DNA of 64,000 bases. Origin: Pseudonocardia kunmingensis (GTDB lineage Bacteria; Actinomycetota; Actinomycetes; Mycobacteriales; Pseudonocardiaceae). The position numbers were made by a program, and so were the translations under genes. Below are positions 53,178-61,654 of this stretch, one piece after another. A model generated the notes under the pieces. That model searched no databases and was not told where the DNA came from. It worked only from the letters and a program-made list of their open reading frames with translations. Position 1 is the first letter of the stretch; every line of letters begins with the position of its first letter. The stretch covers positions 1 to 64,000 of the forward strand of contig NZ_VFPA01000002.1 of the NCBI RefSeq assembly GCF_006716445.1, in the 5' to 3' direction.

Positions 53178-54314
53178 ATGCGCATCGTCATGAACGGCGT
53201 GACCGGGAGGATGGGCTACCGCCAGCACCTCGTGCGGTCCATCCTCGCGATCCGCGACGACGGCGGTGTCCTGCGTCCCGACGGCACCCGGCTGCAGGTC
53301 GAGCCGGTGATCGTCGGGCGCAACCGGGAGAAGCTCACGGAGATCGCCCGCAAGCACGACATCGAGACCGTGCACACCGACCTCGACACCGCGCTGGCCG
53401 ACGAGGACGCGCCCGTCTACTTCGACTCGCTCGTCACGAGCGAGCGCAAGAAGACGATCCTGGCGGCGATCGCCGCCGGCAAGCACGTCTACACCGAGAA
53501 GCCGACCGCGGAGTCGGTGGCCGAGGGCCAGGAGCTGGTCGACGCCGCGCGCGCGGCCGGGATCATCAACGGCGTCGTGCACGACAAGATCTACCTGCCG
53601 GGGCTGGTCAAGCTGAAGCGGCTGATCGACTCCGGGTTCTTCGGGCGGATCCTGTCGGTGCGCGGCGAGTTCGGCTACTGGGTCTTCGAGGGCGACATGC
53701 TGCCCGCCCAGCGCCCCAGCTGGAACTACCGGGCCGAGGACGGCGGCGGCATCGTCCTGGACATGTACTGCCACTGGAACTACGTGCTCGAGCACCTGTT
53801 CGGCGGGGTGCGCAGCGTGATGACCAAGGCCGTCACCCACATCCCGCAGCGGTGGGACGAGAAGGGCGAGCCCTACGAGGCCACCGCCGACGACGCCGCC
53901 TACGGCATCTTCGAGCTGGCCGACGGCGTCATCGCGCAGATCAACTCGTCCTGGGCCGTGCGGGTGGACCGCAAGGAGCTCGTGGAGTTCCAGGTGGACG
54001 GCACGCACGGCTCGGCCGTCGCGGGCCTCTTCGGCTGCCGCGTCCAGCCGCGGGTGTGCACGCCCATGCCCGTCTGGAACCCGGACCTGCCCACCGACCA
54101 GGACTTCCGCGGGCAGTGGGAGCAGGTGCCGGACAACCAGGAGTTCGGCAACGGGTTCCGCGCCCAGTGGGAGCAGTTCCTGCTCGACGTCGACGCCGGA
54201 CGGCCGCACCCCTACGACTTCGCCAGCGGCGTGCGGGGCCTGCAGCTGGTGGACGCGGCGCTGAGGTCGAACGCCGAGGGCATCCGTGTGGAGCTGCCGG
54301 GCGGTGCGGCGTGA
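53178..54314 (+). CDS. Gfo/Idh/MocA-family oxidoreductase
   Basis: A 378-residue NAD(P)-dependent sugar or polyol dehydrogenase. The Rossmann opening is MRIVMNGVTGRMGYRQHL, and the family motif EKP reads YTEKPTAESVAEG. The C-terminal domain holds DGGGIVLDMYCHWNYVLEHL with the usual catalytic Asp and His. In such pathways the first step is often oxidation at C3 of a sugar or cyclitol. It follows the transporter genes by five bases and precedes the DUF993 gene. The substrate is unknown. Confidence 0.9.
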   Translation: MRIVMNGVTGRMGYRQHLVRSILAIRDDGGVLRPDGTRLQVEPVIVGRNREKLTEIARKHDIETVHTDLDTALADEDAPVYFDSLVTSERKKTILAAIAAGKHVYTEKPTAESVAEGQELVDAARAAGIINGVVHDKIYLPGLVKLKRLIDSGFFGRILSVRGEFGYWVFEGDMLPAQRPSWNYRAEDGGGIVLDMYCHWNYVLEHLFGGVRSVMTKAVTHIPQRWDEKGEPYEATADDAAYGIFELADGVIAQINSSWAVRVDRKELVEFQVDGTHGSAVAGLFGCRVQPRVCTPMPVWNPDLPTDQDFRGQWEQVPDNQEFGNGFRAQWEQFLLDVDAGRPHPYDFASGVRGLQLVDAALRSNAEGIRVELPGGAA

Positions 54315-54354
54315 TCGTCGCCCCGGCCCCGTTGGTCGCCGTGAGGAGTCCGCG

Positions 54355-55524
54355 ATGACCGCCGTCGACACGTCCCTCGAGGTCCCCGCCGCCGGGGGCG
54401 GCTGGCGCACCATCGCGCTGAACGCCCCGCGGGAGTGGACGCCGCACCCGCAGGCCTACCGCACCCGCGTCGCGTTCGCCGCCGCCCACGTCGTCGCCGA
54501 CCCGTGGGGCGAGAACGTGCCCGGCGCGCCTGCGGCGGTCGACTGGGACTCGACGCTGGCGTTCCGCCGCCACCTGTTCTCCTACGGCCTGGGCGTCGCC
54601 GAGGCCATGGACACCGCGCAGCGCAACATGGGGCTGGACTGGCCGGCCGTGCAGGAGCTGGTGCGCCGCAGCGCCGACCAGGCCCGCGAGCACGGTGCCC
54701 GGATCGCCGCCGGAGCGGGGACCGACCACCGCACCGACCTGACGTCGGTCGACGACGTGCTCGCCGCCTACTCCGAGCAGGTCGAGTTCGTCGAGGGCAC
54801 CGGCGCCCAGGTGATCCTCATGGCGTCGCGGCAGCTCGCCGCCGTCGCCGCCGGGCCCGACGACTACCTGCGCGTCTACGAGGCGCTGCTGCGCCAGGTG
54901 CGCGAGCCGGTGATCCTGCACTGGCTCGGGGAGGCGTTCGACCCGCAGCTCGCGGGCTACTGGGGCTCGGCGGACGTCGCGGACGCCACGGCCACGTTCG
55001 TGTCGCTCGTCGAGGCGCACGCCGCGAAGGTCGACGGCGTCAAGGTCTCGCTCCTCTCGGCCGAGCACGAGGTCGGGCTGCGCGCCGAGCTGCCCGAGGG
55101 AGTTCGGCTCTACACCGGCGACGACTTCCACTACCCGGAGCTGATCCGCGGCGACGGCACGCACCACTCCGACGCGCTGCTCGGCGCGTTCGCCGCGATC
55201 GCCCCGGCGGCCTCCGCCGCGCTCGCCGCCCTCGACGACGACGACCTCGATCGCTACGACGCCGAGTTCGCGCCGACGCTGGAGCTGTCGCGGAAGGTGT
55301 TCGCCGCCCCGACGTTCTACTACAAGACCGGTATCGCCTTCCTGTCCTGGCTGGCCGGGCGCCAGCCCGGCTTCACGATGGTCGGCGGGCTGCAGTCGGC
55401 GCGGTCGGTGGTGCACCTGTCCGAGGTGTTCGCGCTGGCCAACGAGGCGCGCCTGCTGCCGGACCCGGGGGCGGCCGCCGCGAAGCTGCGCGGCCTGCTC
55501 ACCGTGGCCGGAGCCGTGCGATGA
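54355..55524 (+). CDS. DUF993 protein, dihydrodipicolinate synthase-like
   Basis: A 389-residue member of DUF993, a family with a distant DapA-like (class I aldolase) barrel. Visible markers are ALNAPREWTPHPQAYRTRVA, DWDSTLAFRRHLFSYGLGVA, VILHWLGEAFDPQLAGYWGS and GLQSARSVVHLSEVFALANE. The strand DGVKVSLL carries a lysine where a Schiff-base residue would be expected, which is inference. An aldolase or lyase step between a dehydrogenase and an isomerase fits the operon. The ATG at 54355 has GTGAGGAG before it. Confidence 0.85.
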   Translation: MTAVDTSLEVPAAGGGWRTIALNAPREWTPHPQAYRTRVAFAAAHVVADPWGENVPGAPAAVDWDSTLAFRRHLFSYGLGVAEAMDTAQRNMGLDWPAVQELVRRSADQAREHGARIAAGAGTDHRTDLTSVDDVLAAYSEQVEFVEGTGAQVILMASRQLAAVAAGPDDYLRVYEALLRQVREPVILHWLGEAFDPQLAGYWGSADVADATATFVSLVEAHAAKVDGVKVSLLSAEHEVGLRAELPEGVRLYTGDDFHYPELIRGDGTHHSDALLGAFAAIAPAASAALAALDDDDLDRYDAEFAPTLELSRKVFAAPTFYYKTGIAFLSWLAGRQPGFTMVGGLQSARSVVHLSEVFALANEARLLPDPGAAAAKLRGLLTVAGAVR

Positions 55525-56426
55525 CCGTCGCGGACCTCGCGCTCGACGTGCCCAGTGGCTCCCCGGCGCGGGTGGCGACGCCCGCGCCGGGTGATCCCCG
55601 GCTCGCCCGGCTCTCGCTCAACCAGCGCACCACCGCGAACTGGAACCTGCGGGAGGCGGTCGACGGCGCCGTCGCCGCGGGACTGCCTGCGATCGGGCTG
55701 TGGCGCGAGCCGGTGGCCGAGGTCGGCGTGGCCACGGCGCGACAGATGGTGGACGACGCCGGTCTGCGCGTCTCGTCGCTGTGCCGGGGCGGCTTCTTCA
55801 CCGCCTCCGACCCCGCCGAGCGGGCGCGGGCGCACGAGGACAACCTGCGCGCCCTCGACGAGGCCGCCGGGCTCGGCTCGCGGGCGCTCGTGCTCGTCCC
55901 GGGCGGGCTGCCCGCGGGGGACAAGGACCTCGACGGCGCCCGCACCCGGGCCGCCGAGGCGATCGCCGCGCTCGTGCCGGCCGCCGTCGAGCGCGGCGTC
56001 ACGCTGGGCATCGAGCCGATGAACCCGATATACGCCGCCGACCGCGGCGTCGTGTCCACGCTCGCGCAGGCCCTCGACATCGCCGAGGACTTCGCCCCGC
56101 ACGAGGTCGGCGTCGTCGTGGACACCTTCCACCTGTGGTGGGAGCCGGGCGTGCACGCCCAGATCGACCGGGCGGGCGAGCGGATCGTCTCCTACCAGGT
56201 GTGCGACTGGATCACGCCGCTCCCGGCCGACTCCCTGCTCGCCCGCGGCATGATGGGCGACGGCCACGTCGACTTCCCGGCCTTCACCCGCGCCGTCGCC
56301 GCCACCGGCTACACCGGCGACGTCGAGGTGGAGATCTTCCACGCCGACGTCTGGGCGGCGCCGGGGGAGCAGGTCGTCGCGACGATGGCCCGCCGCTACG
56401 TGGAGCTGGTGCAGCCCCACCTCTGA
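55521..56426 (+). CDS. Sugar phosphate isomerase/epimerase family (TIM barrel)
   Basis: A 301-residue xylose-isomerase-like TIM barrel (AP endonuclease 2 family). The probable metal ligands are Glu in LGIEPMNPIYA, Asp and His in VGVVVDTFHLWWEPG, His in GDGHVDFPAF and Glu in GDVEVEIFHADVW. Members epimerise or isomerise sugars or keto acids, and some act on 3-keto sugars. The ATG overlaps the DUF993 stop (ATGA). It is the last gene of the LacI-controlled operon; an unusual repeat block follows. Confidence 0.88.
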   Translation: MTVADLALDVPSGSPARVATPAPGDPRLARLSLNQRTTANWNLREAVDGAVAAGLPAIGLWREPVAEVGVATARQMVDDAGLRVSSLCRGGFFTASDPAERARAHEDNLRALDEAAGLGSRALVLVPGGLPAGDKDLDGARTRAAEAIAALVPAAVERGVTLGIEPMNPIYAADRGVVSTLAQALDIAEDFAPHEVGVVVDTFHLWWEPGVHAQIDRAGERIVSYQVCDWITPLPADSLLARGMMGDGHVDFPAFTRAVAATGYTGDVEVEIFHADVWAAPGEQVVATMARRYVELVQPHL

Positions 56427-56444
56427 CCCACGGCGCCGGCCCGA

Positions 56445-56612
56445 ACGCGCAACTCACGCCGCCGAAACGGGAGACTCGCGCTGTCGAGAGGGGAGACTCG
56501 CGCTGTCGAGAGGGGAGACTCGCGCTGTCGAGAGGGGAGACTCGCCGAACCCAGCGCGAGTCTCCCGTTCAGCCCGGGCGAGTCTCCCGTTCGGGCCGGG
56601 CGAGTTGCGCGT
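56445..56612. repeat. Tandem and inverted repeats between convergent genes
   Basis: A 22-bp unit (GGGAGACTCGCGCTGTCGAG plus AG) is repeated at 56469, 56491 and 56513, with a partial fourth copy at 56535. Its inverse follows (AGCGCGAGTCTCCCGTT at 56553 and GCGAGTCTCCCGTT at 56579). Outer arms ACGCGCAACTC (56445-56455) and GAGTTGCGCGT (56602-56612) close the structure. It separates the isomerase and methyltransferase genes and could fold in several registers, acting at least as a two-way terminator. Confidence 0.85.
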
Positions 56613-56633
56613 ACGGACATGCGGTGGGCGGGG

Positions 56634-57236
56634 TCAGGGCCGGTGCGGGCCGCGGGCCTCGTGGACGATCGCGGGCGGCAGGTTGCGCCACACCGTGCGG
56701 CTGGTCGTCACCTCGGCGAAGTGGGCGCGCAGGTCGGCCAGCTGGCGCCGCGCCGGCGGGGCCCAGCGCGTCCAGGTGTAGCCGAACTGCGTGAACACGC
56801 CGTCGGGCGCGAGCACCTGCGTGATCACGGTGTGCAGCCCGCGGCCGTCCGGGCCGGGGGAGTATGCCACCCACGGCAGGCCGCTGACCACGGCGTCCGC
56901 GGCCGGGATGCCGTGGTCGGCCAGCAGGCGCGGCAGCTCGCGGGCGTCGGCCCGCACGACGTCGACCTCGGGGTGCCGCTCGGCCAGCAGGTCGGCCCAG
57001 CGGGCGTTCAGCTCGACGGCGACGTGCCGCGCCCGGCCGCCGGTGTGCTCCTGGATGGCGCGGGTGAACGCGCCCGTGCCCGGGCCGAGCTCCACCACGA
57101 CCGGCGCCGCGCCGGCGGGCAGCGGCCGCACCATCGCCGCGGCGAGGGCGGGGGAGCTGGGCGCCACGGACGCGGTGTGCAGGGGGTCGCGCACGAACTC
57201 GCGGACGAACCGGCCGGTGTCCACCCACGCCGTCAC
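56634..57236 (-). CDS. Class I SAM-dependent methyltransferase, PmtA-like
   Basis: A 200-residue Rossmann-fold methyltransferase with motif I VVVELGPGTGAFTRAIQ, motif II region HVAVELNARWADLL, VVRADARELPRL and the motif IV-like AVVSGLPWVAYSPG. The opening RFVREFVRDPLHTASVAPSS is typical of phospholipid N-methyltransferase / rRNA dimethylase-like proteins (PmtA type). The real substrate is unknown. The GTG at 57236 has no strong ribosome site. Copy 4 of the palindromic repeat lies in its upstream gap. Confidence 0.85.
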   Translation of the reverse strand: MTAWVDTGRFVREFVRDPLHTASVAPSSPALAAAMVRPLPAGAAPVVVELGPGTGAFTRAIQEHTGGRARHVAVELNARWADLLAERHPEVDVVRADARELPRLLADHGIPAADAVVSGLPWVAYSPGPDGRGLHTVITQVLAPDGVFTQFGYTWTRWAPPARRQLADLRAHFAEVTTSRTVWRNLPPAIVHEARGPHRP

Positions 57237-57276
57237 GGGGGCAGCCTACTGGGCCCCCGACGCGCGAAACCATGCG

Positions 57277-57323
57277 ACGAACGGCACTTTCGTCGGCACC
57301 TAGCCGACGAAAGTGCCGTTCGT
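57277..57323. repeat. 47-bp palindromic repeat, copy 4
   Basis: ACGAACGGCAC (57277-57287) and GTGCCGTTCGT (57313-57323) enclose TTCGTCGGCACCTAGCCGACGA. This copy lies between divergent genes, so it cannot act simply as their terminator. The core has the same orientation as copy 1. Confidence 0.92.
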
Positions 57324-57415
57324 CAGGCGGGGATCCCGAAGAACCCGGGCCTTCCCCCGCCCGAGGGTTCGCCCGTAACGTCGGCGGTGATGCCCGTCAC
57401 GTGAGGGGGACCGCC

Positions 57416-57724
57416 GTGCATCCGCACCGACTGCAGCAACTCGTGGCGACCGTGCCGGACAACATCGACGCCGACCAGCGCGCCCGGCTGCTCGCCCACG
57501 TCCAGGCCTCCGACCGCTGCCGGGTGCGGGTCGAGCGCGTGCGCGCGGAGCTGGACGAGGCCCTCGACGGCGCCGGTACCGCCGACCGCGCCGTCGACCT
57601 CGCCCGCGAGCTGGACGGCCTCGAACGCGTCCAGGAGCGCATGGACAAGGGCCTCTGCGGCCTGGTGGACGAGCTGACGAGCACGCCGCGCCTCGTGCGC
57701 TACGACGACGGCGTGCCCGTCTGA
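57416..57724 (+). CDS. Small helical protein of unknown function (102 aa)
   Basis: I do not recognise this family. The GTG at 57416 is chosen because AGGGGGA lies five bases before it; the longer frame to 57272 runs through the palindromic repeat. The protein is almost all helix (HRLQQLVATVPDNIDADQRA, SDRCRVRVERVRAELDEALD, LDGLERVQERMDKGL) and charged, suggesting a small coiled-coil. No membrane or signal segment is present. Its 3' end overlaps the convergent gene by 25 bp. Confidence 0.65.
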   Translation: MHPHRLQQLVATVPDNIDADQRARLLAHVQASDRCRVRVERVRAELDEALDGAGTADRAVDLARELDGLERVQERMDKGLCGLVDELTSTPRLVRYDDGVPV

Positions 57725-58353
57725 TCCGCTCGCAGGAACTCGCGGGCGGCGGCTGCCCCCGCCGCCGCGTCCCACCCGGTCGGCCCGATCACCGCCACCA
57801 CGTGCGCCTCGTCGACGGCGGCGTCCGCGGCGATCAGCGCGTCGACGGCGCGCGCGTCCGGTGCCGCGCCGGCCAGGCCCGGCGCGTCCTGCACGAACTC
57901 GCGCACGAGCTCGCGGCACCGGTCGTCGTCGGTGGCGGGCAGGCCGACGGAGGCGAACCCGTCGTCGGGCTCGTAGGCGGCGCGCCACCAGGTGCCGCCG
58001 GAGAAGCCGTAGACGAAACCGACCCACAGCCCGCGGTCCAGCGCCGCGCGGGCCGGTGGCTCCCACCAGGACGGGGCGCCGGCGAGCAGGTCGGTCTCCG
58101 GCTCCTGGAAGTACTCCGCCGCCGTGGCCCAGTACGTGTCGGAGTACTCGTGGTCGTGCCCGACGAGCACGGCCCGGCCGTCGCCGAGGTGGTGCAGGTC
58201 GGCCCAGTTGCCGCCGCCGTCGTCGAAGTGCCACACGGACCCGTCGGCGTGGCAGCCGTCGCCCCAGCCGCGGGCCGCGCACACCGCCGCGAACGCGGCC
58301 CACCGGCCGCGCATCCGGCCCGGCTGCGGCAAGTCCAGTGCGACGAGCTCCAT
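57700..58353 (-). CDS. Conserved hypothetical protein (217 aa)
   Basis: No family is recognised. The ATG at 58353 has GAGGGGG ahead and opens ELVALDLPQPGRMRGRWAAF. Conspicuous features are SVWHFDDGGGNWADLHHLGD, LVGHDHEYSDTYWATAAEYF and SWWEPPARAALDRGLWVGFV, an unusually Trp- and His-rich set that looks like a ligand- or carbohydrate-binding surface. No signal peptide is present. Longer frames upstream run through the HAD gene region and are rejected. Confidence 0.7.
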   Translation of the reverse strand: MELVALDLPQPGRMRGRWAAFAAVCAARGWGDGCHADGSVWHFDDGGGNWADLHHLGDGRAVLVGHDHEYSDTYWATAAEYFQEPETDLLAGAPSWWEPPARAALDRGLWVGFVYGFSGGTWWRAAYEPDDGFASVGLPATDDDRCRELVREFVQDAPGLAGAAPDARAVDALIAADAAVDEAHVVAVIGPTGWDAAAGAAAAREFLRADQTGTPSS

Positions 58354-58391
58354 GGCGTCCCCCTCGGATCGGCGCCATGCTCCCAAGGGCG

Positions 58392-59108
58392 CTACGACGA
58401 CGGCGCGCCGGGCCCGTCGAGCAGGGCGAGCAGCGGGCGCAGACCGTCGGGGCGGTGGTCGACGGGCAGGTGCTCCACGAACCGGACCGCGCAGCCGATC
58501 GCGGCGGCGCCTGCGTCGGCGGTGCGGTCGTCGCCCACCATCAGGACGTCGTGCGGGTCGGTCCCGATCGCGTCGCAGGCGATCCGGAACAGGGCGGGGT
58601 CCGGCTTCTGGATGCCGTGCTCGTAGGACAGGACGTACGCGTCCACGAGGGGGTCGAGCCCGTGGCCCCGCACGACGGGCCGCAGGTCCCACCCGATGTT
58701 GCTGATCACGCCCACGCGGACGCCGCGGCGCTGCAGCACCCGCAGCACGTCGGCCGCATCGGGATAGGGCCGCCACGCCGCGGGCGACATGTGGCGCTCG
58801 TACAGCGCGTCGTACAGGCGCGGCTCCGGGAGCGCGACCTGCCGGGCCAGCCCGGTGTAGGCGCCGCGGTGGCGCTCCGCGCTCTCGTCACGGGTGGCCC
58901 AGAGCTCGACCAGCGGCGCGGGCACGACCCGTGGGGCCGTACCGCCGGGCAGGGCGCCTGCCCGCTCCAGCTCCTGCGCGAGCCGGGTGACCTCGGCCGG
59001 CGGGAGGACCGTCCCGGTCTCCTCGAGCACCGCGGAGAGCCATTGGTGCGTGTTCTCGATGCGGAAGAGGGTCCCGGAGAAGTCGAAGAGCACGCCCTTG
59101 ATCGCCAT
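58392..59108 (-). CDS. HAD-superfamily hydrolase with altered motif I
   Basis: A 238-residue HAD-IA protein. Motif I is LFDFSGTL (Asp9 nucleophile), with Ser11 where most phosphatases have a second Asp. Motif II is VGVISNIG, motif III YEHGIQKPDP and motif IV VLMVGDDRTAD. The helical cap lies at about residues 20-100. Loss of the second Asp removes the usual acid/base and points to a non-phosphatase reaction such as dehalogenation, or to a weak phosphatase. The ATG at 59108 opens directly into motif I. Its substrate is unknown. Confidence 0.88.
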   Translation of the reverse strand: MAIKGVLFDFSGTLFRIENTHQWLSAVLEETGTVLPPAEVTRLAQELERAGALPGGTAPRVVPAPLVELWATRDESAERHRGAYTGLARQVALPEPRLYDALYERHMSPAAWRPYPDAADVLRVLQRRGVRVGVISNIGWDLRPVVRGHGLDPLVDAYVLSYEHGIQKPDPALFRIACDAIGTDPHDVLMVGDDRTADAGAAAIGCAVRFVEHLPVDHRPDGLRPLLALLDGPGAPSS

Positions 59109-59175
59109 GGCGCCATGCTCCCGTTCATGCGGCGGGCCGGTGCACCCGGGCCGCCGCGCCGAGGAGCGAGCGCCG

Positions 59176-60519
59176 TCACGGCTGCTCGAGGAGCCGCTCC
59201 GTCTCGCGCCGCAGCTCGAGCACCCGGCCGAACGCGGCCTCGTCCAGCTGCACGTCGTCCCAGGTGACGACCGCGCCCTTGGCGACGTCGCGCCGCAGCT
59301 CGACGTGGTGGGCGAGCGCGATCGGGAGCGCGCGCCGCGCGACGGACGCCCGCGCCGAGATCAGCTTCCCCCAGACGGTGTAGCCGCCCTCGCCGTCGAG
59401 CACGTCACCGGCGACGAGGTCCTTCTTGGCCGTCGCCACGACGTCGGCGGAGAACCCCTTGGGCGCACCGGTGGCGATGCCGCGCAGGACGGCGTTGGCG
59501 ATCGAGACGCCGAGCTCGAGGCCGATGTAGTGGTAGGGGCGGAAGAGCGCGGCGTACCGCGACGTCGGGTCGGCGTGCCAGGCGTACTCGGAGAAGCACC
59601 CCGCGACGTAGTCGTTGGGCGCCTTCACGACGACGAAGACGCCTTCCTGCGTGTTGTGCGGGATCGGGGTGCCGTCGCGGGTGACGCTCGACATGACGTC
59701 GACCGATCCCTCGTGCGCCAGGACGCCGCCGACCTCGCGGGGCCGGCAGATCGTCGCGATCTGCTCGACGTCGCCGGGGGTGAAGGTCAGGCCCTCGTCC
59801 GAGGGCACCAGGCCGGCGGCGTTGGCCACCGCGGCCATCTCGATGGCCGCCTTCGTGCCGTCCCGGAACGCCGTGTGCATGTAGGGGTTCAGCTGCCCCG
59901 AGTCGGTGAGCTCCTTCGAGAACTCCCAGTGCTCCCACACGTTGTCGGGGTTCATCTCGTGGTAGTGCTCGAGGTACTTGGTCCCCTTGCCCGCGCACAC
60001 CACGGGGAAGCCCGAGGTGCGCGCCCAGTCGACCAGCTCCATGATCAGCGCGGGCTGGTCGCCGTAGGCCATCGAGTACACGAGCCCGCGGTCGGCCGCG
60101 CGGCGGGCGAGCGCGGGCCCGACCACCGCGTCCGCCTCGACGGTCACCATGATCACGTGCTGGCCGGCGTCGAAGGCGGCGAGGACGTGCGACGTGGCGA
60201 CGATCGGGTTCCCGGTGGCCTCCACCACGACGTCGACGCGGTCGGTGAACAGCGCGGACGCGTCCGGGAGCACCGCGGTGGTGCCGTCGGCGAGCGCGGT
60301 GGCGAGGTCGTCGGTGACGGCGTCCTCGGGCCAGTCGACGAGCTTCAGCGCCTGGTGCGCCCGGTCGAGGTTGATGTCGGCGATCGCCGCGACGTGGATC
60401 CCCGGTGTCGTGCGCGCCTGGGCGAGGAACATCGTGCCGAACCGGCCGGCGCCGATGAGGCCCACCCGGATCGGGGCGCCGTCGCGCTCACGGGCCTGCA
60501 GCAGGTCGTGCAAATTCAC
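59176..60519 (-). CDS. SAF-domain oxidoreductase (predicted homoserine dehydrogenase-like, COG4091 type)
   Basis: A 447-residue NAD(P)-dependent protein. The Rossmann motif is VGLIGAGRFGTMFLAQA near residue 20. The central part contains VVVEATGNPIVATSHVLAA and VCAGKGTKYLEHYHEMNPDN, and the C-terminal SAF-like barrel lies at about 380-440. Members are annotated as predicted homoserine dehydrogenases, but several act in sugar-acid catabolism. A role in a LacI-controlled sugar-acid pathway is more likely here, as no threonine genes are near. The GTG at 60519 follows AGGAG. Confidence 0.85.
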   Translation of the reverse strand: MNLHDLLQARERDGAPIRVGLIGAGRFGTMFLAQARTTPGIHVAAIADINLDRAHQALKLVDWPEDAVTDDLATALADGTTAVLPDASALFTDRVDVVVEATGNPIVATSHVLAAFDAGQHVIMVTVEADAVVGPALARRAADRGLVYSMAYGDQPALIMELVDWARTSGFPVVCAGKGTKYLEHYHEMNPDNVWEHWEFSKELTDSGQLNPYMHTAFRDGTKAAIEMAAVANAAGLVPSDEGLTFTPGDVEQIATICRPREVGGVLAHEGSVDVMSSVTRDGTPIPHNTQEGVFVVVKAPNDYVAGCFSEYAWHADPTSRYAALFRPYHYIGLELGVSIANAVLRGIATGAPKGFSADVVATAKKDLVAGDVLDGEGGYTVWGKLISARASVARRALPIALAHHVELRRDVAKGAVVTWDDVQLDEAAFGRVLELRRETERLLEQP

Positions 60520-60540
60520 GGGGGCTCCTGGACTGCTAGA

Positions 60541-60567
60541 GTGGTACCGGTTCCAGTTGTGTACCAC
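60541..60567. promoter_or_regulatory. LacI-type operator between divergent genes
   Basis: GTGGTAC (60541-60547) and GTACCAC (60561-60567) form a perfect inverted pair. Overlapping it, TGGTACCGGTTCCA (60542-60555) is a near-palindrome with the ACCGGT core common in LacI-family sites. The site lies between the SAF oxidoreductase gene and the divergent LacI gene and is the probable target of that repressor. Confidence 0.6.
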
Positions 60568-60610
60568 GCACGTTTCGCCAGGGTCAACGGTCCAGCGCGG
60601 AGGGAGCGGG

Positions 60611-61624
60611 ATGAAGAAGGCGGCCACCATCCGCGACGTCGCCGCCCACGCGGGGGTCTCCGTCTCGGTGGTGTCGCGCGTGCTCAACGGCACGGGCCCG
60701 GTCGCCCCGGCGAAGCGCGCCCAGGTGCTCGAGGCCATCGACACCCTCGCCTACCGTCCGCGCGCCGCGGCGCGCGAGCTCAGCCATGGCCGCAGCGACA
60801 CGATCGGCCTGCTGCTCGCCGACCTGACCAACCCGTTCTTCGCGCGCCTCGCCGACCGCGTCGTCGCCGAGGCGCGCTCGCGCGACCTGCAGATCCTGCT
60901 CATGACCACGCAGGAGGACCCGCACCTGGAGGCGCAGGCCCTCGACACGCTCCTCGACCGCTCCGTCGGCGCCATGATCGGCACACCCACCGGGCACAAC
61001 GTGGAGCGTTGGGAGAAGCTCGCGGCCCTCGACATCCCGGTCGTCTTCGTCGACCGCGCCCTCGGCGAGCTCGCGCAGGTGGACGTGGTGAGCATCGAGA
61101 ACGTCGGGTCCGCCGTCACCGCCACCCGGCACCTGCTCGACCGCGGCCACACGCGCGTCGGGATCGTGTCCGGCCCCCTCGACACGAGCACGGGCATCGA
61201 GCGGGTGCAGGGCTACGAGCAGGCCCTGCGCGAGCGGGGCATCGCGCGCGACGACGGGCTGGTGCGCCCCGCCCCGTTCCGCGGCGACCTCGGAGCCGAG
61301 GTCGTGGCCCAGATGCTCGCGCTCGACGATCCGCCGACCGGTCTCGTCGTCGCCAACACCGCGCAGGTGCGGGTCGTGCTGCGGATGCTCGCCCAGGCCC
61401 GCATCGCGATCCCGGACGACCTGTCGGTGGTGGTCTTCGACGACAACCCCTGGACCGAGCTGATCCGGCCGCCGCTCACCGCGGTCCGCCAGCCGATCGA
61501 CATGCTCGCCCTGCACTCGGTCGAGCTGGCGCACGCGCGGATGCGGCAGAAGCTGCCCCCGGCACCGCGGCGCATCCGCGTCGTCGCCGAGTTCCTCGAA
61601 CGGTCCAGCACTGCCAGGATCTGA
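60611..61624 (+). CDS. LacI-family transcriptional repressor
   Basis: A 337-residue LacI/GalR protein with the helix-turn-helix TIRDVAAHAGVSVSVVSRVL at residues 6-25, hinge YRPRAAARELSHGRSDTIGL, and an effector domain ending LSVVVFDDNPWTELIRPPLT. The ATG at 60611 follows GGAGGGAG. It is divergent from the SAF oxidoreductase and 30 bp upstream of the monooxygenase-like gene. It probably controls both through the operator at 60541. The inducer is unknown. Confidence 0.93.
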   Translation: MKKAATIRDVAAHAGVSVSVVSRVLNGTGPVAPAKRAQVLEAIDTLAYRPRAAARELSHGRSDTIGLLLADLTNPFFARLADRVVAEARSRDLQILLMTTQEDPHLEAQALDTLLDRSVGAMIGTPTGHNVERWEKLAALDIPVVFVDRALGELAQVDVVSIENVGSAVTATRHLLDRGHTRVGIVSGPLDTSTGIERVQGYEQALRERGIARDDGLVRPAPFRGDLGAEVVAQMLALDDPPTGLVVANTAQVRVVLRMLAQARIAIPDDLSVVVFDDNPWTELIRPPLTAVRQPIDMLALHSVELAHARMRQKLPPAPRRIRVVAEFLERSSTARI

Positions 61625-61654
61625 TCACCCGTCCCCGAACTCCCAGGAGCCCCC

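Noticed and set aside
56469..56546. Possible CRISPR array
   Set aside because: The 22-bp units are directly adjacent without unique spacers, and no cas gene is in the window.
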